Positions 1 through 5,118 of a DNA stretch of 6,198 nt are shown piece after piece. The stretch spans positions 1 to 6,198 of the forward strand of contig JAUNUL010000183.1 of assembly GCA_030538175.1 (NCBI GenBank), in the 5' to 3' direction. This stretch comes from Propionibacteriaceae bacterium. Lineage in GTDB: Bacteria; Actinomycetota; Actinomycetes; Propionibacteriales; Propionibacteriaceae. Numbering within the stretch: the first letter of the stretch is position 1; the number at the start of each line of letters is the position of its first letter. The position numbers and the translations under genes are program-made. Under the pieces are notes generated by a model. The model was not told where the DNA came from and made no database searches. It was given only the letters and a program-made list of their open reading frames with translations.

Positions 1-101
1 CACCACTCCGGCTCCGCAGCACTTTCCACCACGGCGCTCTCCTCCACGGCATTGTCCTCCGCCGTGATCTCCTCGCCGGTGGTCTCCTCGGGTTCCTTCA
101 C
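1..101 (-). CDS. Partial hypothetical protein, acidic N-terminus (5' end only)
   Basis: This is the beginning of a minus-strand gene that continues beyond the left edge. Reading leftwards from GTG at 101, 33 full codons are open, starting MKEPEETTGEEITAED and reaching ...AAEPEW. About a third of the residues are Glu or Asp, interspersed with Ala, Val, Ser and Thr, and no signal peptide or membrane segment is visible. The start is well constrained, because an in-frame TAG lies four codons upstream and the GTG is the first possible initiator after it. There is no Shine-Dalgarno, but a TAGACT hexamer lies exactly 6 bases upstream, which fits a leaderless transcript. The function cannot be told from this piece. 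The acidic stretch is probably a disordered N-terminal tail ahead of a domain outside the window. The gene is divergent from the ABC ATPase gene. Confidence 0.6.
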   Translation of the reverse strand, partial: MKEPEETTGEEITAEDNAVEESAVVESAAEPEW

Positions 102-107
102 GCCGCG

Positions 108-113
108 AGTCTA
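108..113 (-). promoter_or_regulatory. Candidate -10 element (leaderless) for the left minus-strand gene
   Basis: On the minus strand this reads TAGACT, which matches the TANNNT form of actinobacterial -10 elements. Six bases separate it from the GTG at 101, which would place the transcription start on or next to the start codon. No convincing -35 is seen. The call rests on one hexamer and its spacing plus the absence of a Shine-Dalgarno. Confidence 0.4.
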
Positions 114-120
114 TGCCGAC

Positions 121-157
121 CGCGGGCCCGGACGAGGGTCCTGCGACCGGGCCCGCG
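121..157. repeat. Perfect 11-bp inverted repeat (operator or hairpin)
   Basis: The arms are CGCGGGCCCGG (121-131) and CCGGGCCCGCG (147-157), perfectly complementary across a 15-base loop. Each arm also contains the self-palindromic 8-mer CGGGCCCG (123-130 and 148-155), so the element is at once an inverted repeat and a 25-bp-spaced direct repeat. It lies between two divergent genes, just upstream of the candidate -10 of the left gene. A two-site operator is one reading. A strong hairpin in RNA is the other, although neither flanking gene ends here, so a normal terminator role is not expected. The symmetry is seen directly; the function is inferred. Confidence 0.55.
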
Positions 158-197
158 CAGAACCTGACACAATGAGAAGCAGGGCCCCAGCGCAGGT

Positions 198-210
198 GTC
201 TGTGCCAGAC
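198..210. promoter_or_regulatory. Short perfect palindrome, possible operator
   Basis: GTCTG-TGC-CAGAC has 5-bp arms around a 3-base centre in the leader of the ABC ATPase gene. The right arm overlaps CAGACT (206-211), a weak -10-like hexamer that sits 6 bases before a GTG at 218. A repressor site over a promoter would look like this, but 5-bp arms can arise by chance and no known regulator motif is recognised. Confidence 0.25.
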
Positions 211-217
211 TTGATTG

Positions 218-262
218 GTGACGGGCAGGGGGCATCGTGCGGTTTGGTGCAATCGGGCTTGA
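218..262 (+). CDS. Possible leaderless 14-codon leader ORF upstream of the ABC ATPase
   Basis: GTG at 218 opens a frame of 14 codons (MTGRGHRAVWCNRA) ending at TGA 260-262, 23 bases before the ATPase start. It has no Shine-Dalgarno, but CAGACT lies exactly 6 bases upstream, the same arrangement as at two full genes in this window. The stop codon falls in the loop of a small hairpin (254-267) just before the ATPase ribosome binding site, so termination here could affect initiation downstream. The peptide has one Trp-Cys pair and no run of a single amino acid, so classical attenuation is not indicated. An ORF this short can easily occur by chance. Confidence 0.18.
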   Translation: MTGRGHRAVWCNRA

Positions 263-267
263 GCCCG
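254..267 (+). promoter_or_regulatory. Small hairpin next to the ABC ATPase ribosome binding site
   Basis: CGGGC (254-258) and GCCCG (263-267) pair around the tetraloop TTGA. The hairpin ends one base before the GGAGGGA Shine-Dalgarno. It may shape access to the ribosome binding site. Pairing is seen directly; any control role is inferred. Confidence 0.3.
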
Positions 268-268
268 C

Positions 269-275
269 GGAGGGA
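269..275 (+). promoter_or_regulatory. Shine-Dalgarno that sets the ABC ATPase start
   Basis: GGAGGGA lies 10 bases before GTG 286 and is the only strong ribosome binding site in the leader. It supports the GTG at 286 over the more upstream in-frame ATG and GTG codons, which would add residues unlike any ABC ATPase N-terminus. Confidence 0.7.
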
Positions 276-285
276 GCTTCACCAC

Positions 286-1380
286 GTGGCCACAGTGAGC
301 TATAGGGACGCAACTCGGATCTTTCCCGGCGCAGACCGGCCCGCCGTGGATGGCCTCACCCTGGAGATCGGCGACGGCGAGTTCATGGTGCTGGTCGGCC
401 CGTCCGGGTGTGGAAAATCCACCTCCTTGCGGATGCTCGCTGGTCTCGAAGAAGTCAATTCCGGCAGCATTTGGATCGGTGACACCGATGTCACCAACCT
501 GCCGCCGAAAGACCGCGATATCGCGATGGTCTTCCAGAACTACGCGCTCTATCCGCACATGACCGTGGCCGAAAACATGGGCTTCGCGCTGCGCATGCAG
601 AATGTTCCCCGAACCGAACAGGAACAACGGGTCACCGAGGCTGCCCGGTTGTTGGGCCTGAAGGAATTCCTGCACCGCAAGCCGAAAGCGCTTTCCGGGG
701 GTCAGCGTCAGCGGGTCGCGATGGGGCGGGCGATCGTCCGGCAGCCGCGGGTTTTCCTGATGGATGAACCACTGTCCAACCTCGACGCGAAACTGCGCGT
801 GTCCACCCGCACCCAGATCGCCGCACTCCAGACCCGCTTGGGCGTCACCACCGTCTATGTGACCCACGATCAGGTCGAGGCCATGACGATGGGCGATCGG
901 GTCGCGGTGATGAAGGATGGCCTGCTGCAACAGGTCGACTCCCCGTTGGCGCTCTATGACACCCCCCGCAACCTCTTCGTCGCGGGCTTCATCGGCTCCC
1001 CGGCAATGAACCTCATCGAGGGCCGGGTCACCGAGGGTGGCGTCCAGGTCGGCGACTTCGTCGTGCCGGTCTCCCGGGAGGTCCTGGCCAAGGCCCCGGG
1101 TGAGGACGTGCTCACCATCGGCATCCGCCCGGAGAACTTCGTCTTGTCCGAGGACGGCGGCATCGGGATGGATGTGGCCGTGGTCGAGGAGTTGGGCGCC
1201 GACTCCTATCTCTATGGCATCCCGAGCAGTTATCCGGCCGATGCTCCGTTGCCGGCTCCCCAGTTGGTGGCACGGATCACCTCCCGCAGGACACCCCAGA
1301 AGGGTTCGCAGGTGCGGCTGCAGGTCGATCCGGAATATGTCCACGTGTTCTCCCCGAGGACCGGCGACCGGATCTCCTGA
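286..1380 (+). CDS. ABC transporter ATP-binding protein, MalK/MsiK/UgpC family (sugar uptake)
   Basis: This 364-residue ATPase subunit is of the carbohydrate-import type; it sits on the inner face of the membrane and drives sugar import by ATP hydrolysis. All core motifs are intact: Walker A GPSGCGKST (38-46), Q-loop Gln84, signature LSGGQ (136-140), Walker B VFLMDEP (156-162), D-loop SNLD (164-167) and switch His194. Residues from about 240 form the MalK-type OB/TOBE regulatory domain, including the GIRPENF motif (279-285). The length is normal for the family. The start GTG 286 follows a good Shine-Dalgarno, and the protein then begins MATVSYRDATRIFPG as expected; the open frame further upstream is non-coding. 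No permease or solute-binding gene is in view, and a DUF4032 gene follows. That fits a stand-alone ATPase shared by several importers, as known for Streptomyces MsiK, but the substrates cannot be told from sequence. Confidence 0.93.
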   Translation: MATVSYRDATRIFPGADRPAVDGLTLEIGDGEFMVLVGPSGCGKSTSLRMLAGLEEVNSGSIWIGDTDVTNLPPKDRDIAMVFQNYALYPHMTVAENMGFALRMQNVPRTEQEQRVTEAARLLGLKEFLHRKPKALSGGQRQRVAMGRAIVRQPRVFLMDEPLSNLDAKLRVSTRTQIAALQTRLGVTTVYVTHDQVEAMTMGDRVAVMKDGLLQQVDSPLALYDTPRNLFVAGFIGSPAMNLIEGRVTEGGVQVGDFVVPVSREVLAKAPGEDVLTIGIRPENFVLSEDGGIGMDVAVVEELGADSYLYGIPSSYPADAPLPAPQLVARITSRRTPQKGSQVRLQVDPEYVHVFSPRTGDRIS

Positions 1381-1407
1381 GTCCGTGCGCCCGCGCATCT
1401 GGTTTGA

Positions 1408-1413
1408 CAGACT
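1408..1413 (+). promoter_or_regulatory. Weak -10-like hexamer before the DUF4032 start
   Basis: CAGACT lies exactly 6 bases before GTG 1420, and no Shine-Dalgarno is present in the 39-base gap after the ATPase gene. This could be a leaderless internal promoter. It departs from TANNNT at the first base, and no -35 is at the right distance (the TTGACA at 1404-1409 overlaps it). Simple read-through from the ATPase gene is equally possible. Confidence 0.25.
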
Positions 1414-1419
1414 GACCCC

Positions 1420-2628
1420 GTGCCGCGATTTCTGACAGCGACGCCAGACGCACGGCTCATCACCCTGCCGTGGGATGTGCCGTTGTCCAGCTGGCCTGAT
1501 GACCGTCTCGTCGCGCTGCCCCGCGGCATTTCCCGGCACGTGGTGCGGTTCATCTGGGTCGGCGACGAGGTGTACGCCGCGAAGGAAGTCATCGAGCATC
1601 TCGCCTTCCACGAATATCGACTGCTGCAGGACCTCGCCCGCCTCGATACTCCCGCGGTGGATCCGATCGGGGTGGTGACGGGGCGGTATGCCCCGGACGG
1701 CACCCCCCTCGACCCCATCCTGCTGACCCGTCACCTGCGCTTCGCCCTGCCCTATCGCTCGCTGTTCACCTCCGGGGTGCGGGCGGAAACAGTGGGCCGC
1801 CTCATCGATGCCCTGGTCGTGTTGCTGGTGCGCCTGCATCTGGTCGGCTTCCACTGGGGCGACGTGTCGCTGTCAAACACGTTGTTCCGTCGCGATGCCG
1901 GCGAATTCGCGGCCTATCTGGTGGACGCTGAGACCGGAGAACTGCACCCTTCCCTGAGCAATGGCCAGCGGGAGCACGACCTGGAGTTGGCGCGGGTGAA
2001 CCTGTTCGGTGAGTTCCTCGACCTGCGTGCCAGTGACCAACTGGATGCCTCGATCGATCCCGAGGCCCTCATCGATCAGATCGAGGCGCGCTATCGCGAC
2101 CTGTGGGCGGAGCTCACGGGAGCCGAGGAATTCGACGAGTCCCAGATGCACCGGGTCGACAGTCGGGTCCGCCGACTCAACTCGCTCGGCTTCGACGTCG
2201 CCGAGCTCGACATCACGACCGACATCGACGGCACGTCCGTGCGGATCCAACCCAAGGTCGTCGATGCCGGACACCACTCCCGCCGCCTGCTGCGGCTGAC
2301 CGGGCTCGACACCGAGGAACACCAGGCCCGCCGGTTGCTCAACGACCTGGACTCGTTCCGGGCCCGCACCGATCAGCAGGGCGCGGATGAGGCCCTCGTC
2401 GCTCACCAGTGGCTCACCGAGTGCTTCGAGCTGGTCGTGTCCTCAGTTCCAGCCCATCTGTTGGGCAAACGGGATGCGGCGCAGATCTATCACGAGTTCC
2501 TGGACTATCGCTGGTTCCGCTCCGAGGCAGCCGGGGAGGAAGTGCCGATCGAGGTCGCGGCACAGGGCTATGTGGACGACATTCTCACCCGACTGCCCGA
2601 TGAGGCCCGCCTCCCGGGCGGGGCCTGA
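1420..2628 (+). CDS. DUF4032 domain-containing protein with kinase-like N-terminal fold
   Basis: This 402-residue protein looks like the actinobacterial DUF4032 family, whose role is not established to my knowledge. The N-terminal part (about 30-200) shows small-molecule or protein kinase-like motifs: a beta3-type lysine in VYAAKEV (Lys55), a helix-C-type glutamate in FHEYRLL (Glu65), a catalytic-loop-like HWGDVSLSNTL (145-155, with Asp148 and Asn153) and a DFG-like VDAETGEL (Asp169). All the residues needed for phosphotransfer appear present. The C-terminal part (about 215-390) would be the DUF4032 region, rich in charged helices. No signal peptide or membrane segment is seen, so it is probably cytoplasmic. 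The GTG start is the one that gives MPRFLTATPDARL; no Shine-Dalgarno precedes it. It follows the sugar ABC ATPase by 39 bases and may be co-transcribed. Family assignment is by recognition of the sequence; kinase activity is inferred. Confidence 0.85.
   Translation: MPRFLTATPDARLITLPWDVPLSSWPDDRLVALPRGISRHVVRFIWVGDEVYAAKEVIEHLAFHEYRLLQDLARLDTPAVDPIGVVTGRYAPDGTPLDPILLTRHLRFALPYRSLFTSGVRAETVGRLIDALVVLLVRLHLVGFHWGDVSLSNTLFRRDAGEFAAYLVDAETGELHPSLSNGQREHDLELARVNLFGEFLDLRASDQLDASIDPEALIDQIEARYRDLWAELTGAEEFDESQMHRVDSRVRRLNSLGFDVAELDITTDIDGTSVRIQPKVVDAGHHSRRLLRLTGLDTEEHQARRLLNDLDSFRARTDQQGADEALVAHQWLTECFELVVSSVPAHLLGKRDAAQIYHEFLDYRWFRSEAAGEEVPIEVAAQGYVDDILTRLPDEARLPGGA
2603..2626. terminator. GC-rich hairpin at the convergent gene junction, possible bidirectional terminator
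   Basis: AGGCCCGCC (2603-2611) pairs with GGCGGG-G-CCT (2617-2626) with one bulged G and a 5-base loop TCCCG. It occupies the last codons of the DUF4032 gene and touches its TGA stop. It lies 14 bases beyond the stop of the convergent dehydrogenase gene, so it could end transcription from both sides. There is no T-tract on either side, which is common in high-GC actinobacteria but leaves the call uncertain. Confidence 0.4.
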
Positions 2629-2640
2629 TCGACCGACCTG

Positions 2641-3780
2641 TCAACGCAACAGCGACCTGGCAATCACGAGCCGCTGGATCTGGTTGGTGCCCTCGAAGAT
2701 CTGGGTGACCTTCGCCTCGCGGAAATAGCGTTCGACGGGGAAGTCCCTGGTGTACCCCACTCCACCCAGCACCTGGATCGCATCCGTGGTGACCGCCATC
2801 GCCGCATCGGTGGCGGCCAGCTTGGCGATCGCGGCCGCCCTCGTGACGTCCAGACCCGCATCGAGTCGTCGCGCACCGTCGAGATACAGCGCCCGCGCCG
2901 CTGCGACCCGGGCGGCCATCTCGGCCAGCAGGAAGCGGATGCCCTGGAAGTCCGCGATGCGCGTGCCGAACTGCTCGCGCTCCTTCGCGTACGCCACCGC
3001 CGAGTCGAGGGCTGCCTGCGCCAACCCGGTCGCCGACGCCGCCACCCCGAGCCGGCCCTTGGCCAACCCTGCCATCGCAATCCGCTGCCCATCGCCCTCG
3101 GCGCCGACGCGATCCCGGGCGGGCACGCGGACACCATCCAAGAGCAGCGGCGTCGTCGGGGACGCCCACATCCCCATCTTCCGTTCGGGCGGTCCTGGGA
3201 TCAGCCCCGGCGCCCCGGCCGGGATATGGAAGCAACTCAGCCCATCCCGGGCGTCACTGGTGCGCGCAAAGACTTGGTAGTAGTCCGCCACTCCCCCGTG
3301 GCTCGTACAGGCCTTCTCACCGGTCAGGACATAGTCGTCGCCTTCGCAGACGGCCTTGGCACGGATGGCCTCGACATCGGAACCAGCCTGGGGTTCGGAC
3401 AAGGAGAAGGCCCCCAACAGACTCCCGCCGAGCATTCCCGGCAGCAAGCGCTCCTGCTGTTCGGCGTCGCCGAAGTGAACGACAGCGTGACAGGTCATCA
3501 CATGCACGCTCGCGCCGACCCCGACGATCATCCACGCGGTCGCGACCTCTTCGAGCGCCTGCAGATAGACCTCATAGGGCTGACCGAGCCCGCCGACCGA
3601 CTCGGCGTACGGCATCGCGAACAGGCCCAACTCACCCAACTCGCGCACCAAGGCCCGCGGGAACTCCTCGGCTTCCTCCATCGCTGCCGCCACGGGGGCG
3701 AGGCGTTCGCGGGCGAACTCCGCGATGACCCCGACCATGTCGTGGGCCTCGGCCGAAGGCAGCAGTCGCTCGACCGGCAT
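2641..3780 (-). CDS. Acyl-CoA dehydrogenase (short/branched-chain type)
   Basis: This 379-residue FAD flavoprotein belongs to the acyl-CoA dehydrogenase family, which oxidises acyl-CoA to 2-enoyl-CoA and passes electrons to ETF. Three domains are in the normal order: N-terminal helical (about 1-120), middle beta (121-225) containing the first family signature [11 protein letters not shown] (125-135), and C-terminal helical with REQFG (268-272), [11 protein letters not shown] (336-346) and [11 protein letters not shown] (361-371). Glu363 in EGTNQIQ is the expected catalytic base, in the position used by short-chain, butyryl and isobutyryl enzymes. The start ATG 3780 has AAGGGAG 4 bases upstream (3785-3791). 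The frame stays open to 4494 on this strand, but that extension is antisense to the next gene and unlike the family. One oddity is that the FAD-site motif reads KACTSHGG (156-163), with Cys158 where Trp is usual. The chain-length specificity cannot be fixed. Confidence 0.92.
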   Translation of the reverse strand: MPVERLLPSAEAHDMVGVIAEFARERLAPVAAAMEEAEEFPRALVRELGELGLFAMPYAESVGGLGQPYEVYLQALEEVATAWMIVGVGASVHVMTCHAVVHFGDAEQQERLLPGMLGGSLLGAFSLSEPQAGSDVEAIRAKAVCEGDDYVLTGEKACTSHGGVADYYQVFARTSDARDGLSCFHIPAGAPGLIPGPPERKMGMWASPTTPLLLDGVRVPARDRVGAEGDGQRIAMAGLAKGRLGVAASATGLAQAALDSAVAYAKEREQFGTRIADFQGIRFLLAEMAARVAAARALYLDGARRLDAGLDVTRAAAIAKLAATDAAMAVTTDAIQVLGGVGYTRDFPVERYFREAKVTQIFEGTNQIQRLVIARSLLR

Positions 3781-3784
3781 GGCT

Positions 3785-3791
3785 CTCCCTT
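3785..3791 (-). promoter_or_regulatory. Shine-Dalgarno for the acyl-CoA dehydrogenase
   Basis: The minus strand reads AAGGGAG, 4 bases before ATG 3780. It selects this ATG over the upstream in-frame codons of the long antisense extension. Confidence 0.65.
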
Positions 3792-3800
3792 CGTTGCTCC

Positions 3801-3806
3801 ATGGTA
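3801..3806 (-). promoter_or_regulatory. Candidate -10 element for the acyl-CoA dehydrogenase
   Basis: TACCAT on the minus strand fits TANNNT and would give a start near 3794, leaving a short leader that still contains the Shine-Dalgarno. No clear -35 is seen; it would fall inside the first codons of the divergent gene. Confidence 0.3.
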
Positions 3807-3816
3807 GGCAGTTCAC

Positions 3817-5118
3817 ATGACGTTCGATCCCACGGCCCTGCGGCACCATTTCCCCGCCCTTGCCGGTCCTGATGCGGCCGCTCATTTCGACGGTCCCGGG
3901 GGTACGCAGACCCCAACCGTGGTCGCGTCCGCGATCGCCGACGCGTTGGTGCGTCCGGTGGCCAATCGCGGCGCGGTGACCCTGGCGGAGCGGAACGCCG
4001 ACACCCTGGTTGTCGAGGCGCGTCGAGCGATGGGTGACCTGCTCGCGACCGACCCCGGTGGGGTGATCTTCGGTCGTTCGATGACCCAACTCACGATGGA
4101 CATGGCCCGCACCCTGTCCCGGGACTGGCAACCGGGCGACGAGGTGATCGTGACCCGACTCGACCATGACGCGAACATCCGGCCGTGGGTGACTGCGGCC
4201 GAGCGGGTCGGCGCGGTCGTGCGGTGGGCGGCGGTCGATCCGGCTACCTCGGAGCTCCCGACGACGGCCGTCACTGACCTGATCACGGATCGGACGAAAC
4301 TCGTCGCCGTCACAGCCGCTTCCAACCTCATCGGCACGATGCCGGATGTCGCCGCGATCACCGCCGCCGCACGTGCGGCCGGGGCGTTGAGCTATGTGGA
4401 TGCGGTGCACTACACCGCCCACGCGGCAGTCGACCGCGCCGGCTTGGGTGCCGACTTCCTGGCCTGCTCCCCCTACAAGTTCTGCGGACCGCACGTGGGC
4501 GCACTCGCCGCGGACCCAGCCCTGCTCGAGACGCTCCGACCCGACAAGCTCGTGCCGTCGACCGACACCGTGCCCGAGCGATTCGAGCTCGGCACCCTCC
4601 CCTATGAACTGCTCGCCGGCACGACCGCCGCAGTGGATTTCCTGGCCGGAATGCTCGGGACCGACGATGACCCGGGCGATGCGGTGGCCTCCCGCCGTGC
4701 GTTCCTGTCCGGAGCCGTGGACCTTGAGGGCGACTCAGGCTCGAACGGTTCCCGCCGGGAGCGGCTGGTGGCCGCGATGGAGGCGATGGCTGACCACGAG
4801 TTGGAGCTGCGGGCGCACATCGAGGACGCCCTGCTCGAGCTCGGCGCGACGGTCTTCTCCCGCGCCGCCCGCCGGACGCCGACGCTGCTGTTCGAGCTGC
4901 CGGGGATCGCCTCGTCGGAGGTGTACGCCGGGCTCGCCGCACACGGCGTCAATGCCCCCGCCGGCAACTTCTATGCCCTCGAATGCTCCCGGACCCTCGG
5001 CCTCGGCGATGTCGGTGCGGTGCGCGTGGGGCTCGCGCCCTATTCCGATGCCAGCGATGTCGACCGGCTGGTCACCGCACTGAAAGCGGTGGTGCACGCC
5101 GCTAGGGTTGGGGCGTGA
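3817..5118 (+). CDS. Cysteine desulfurase-like protein (class-V aminotransferase, VC1184-type)
   Basis: This 433-residue PLP enzyme of the class-V aminotransferase fold matches the cysteine-desulfurase-like (VC1184) group. The PLP lysine is Lys221 in [12 protein letters not shown] (217-228). Asp195 and His198 lie in [10 protein letters not shown], and His117 in LDHDAN matches the cofactor-stacking His region of SufS-type enzymes. [12 protein letters not shown] (352-363) and [13 protein letters not shown] (384-396) are typical of the group. An Asp/Gly-rich insert lies around 281-311. The RxGxHCA-type loop that carries the sulfur-accepting Cys in SufS is replaced by APAGNFYA. The nearest cysteine is Cys390, so true desulfurase activity is doubtful, and a lyase or other PLP reaction is possible. 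ATG 3817 has only a weak upstream AGG. The start is 36 bases from the divergent dehydrogenase start, and the stop overlaps the cysS start by 4 bases, which implies translational coupling. Confidence 0.88.
   Translation: MTFDPTALRHHFPALAGPDAAAHFDGPGGTQTPTVVASAIADALVRPVANRGAVTLAERNADTLVVEARRAMGDLLATDPGGVIFGRSMTQLTMDMARTLSRDWQPGDEVIVTRLDHDANIRPWVTAAERVGAVVRWAAVDPATSELPTTAVTDLITDRTKLVAVTAASNLIGTMPDVAAITAAARAAGALSYVDAVHYTAHAAVDRAGLGADFLACSPYKFCGPHVGALAADPALLETLRPDKLVPSTDTVPERFELGTLPYELLAGTTAAVDFLAGMLGTDDDPGDAVASRRAFLSGAVDLEGDSGSNGSRRERLVAAMEAMADHELELRAHIEDALLELGATVFSRAARRTPTLLFELPGIASSEVYAGLAAHGVNAPAGNFYALECSRTLGLGDVGAVRVGLAPYSDASDVDRLVTALKAVVHAARVGA

Noticed and set aside
52..285. Upstream extension of the ABC ATPase reading frame by 78 codons
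   Set aside because: The added residues look nothing like an ABC ATPase N-terminus. The first part is antisense to the left gene, and the only good Shine-Dalgarno serves GTG 286.
1404..1409. TTGACA as a consensus -35 element for the DUF4032 gene
   Set aside because: A -10 at the right distance would fall at about 1427-1432 (GATTTC), inside the coding sequence and a poor match.
1398..1411. TCTG-N6-CAGA inverted repeat as a shared operator with the palindrome at 198-210
   Set aside because: The arms are only 4 bases, the spacing differs from the 3-base centre of the other site, and chance is sufficient to explain it.
1873..2406. Minus-strand open frame of 177 codons
   Set aside because: It is antisense to the DUF4032 gene and its repetitive Val/Gly/Gln composition reflects the opposite strand's codon bias.
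3226..3807. Plus-strand open frame of 193 codons
   Set aside because: It is antisense to the acyl-CoA dehydrogenase, which has all family motifs in its own frame.
3781..4494. Long N-terminal extension of the acyl-CoA dehydrogenase on the minus strand
   Set aside because: It is antisense to a well-supported PLP enzyme, has Arg/Gly/His-rich composition typical of shadow frames, and a good ribosome binding site precedes ATG 3780.
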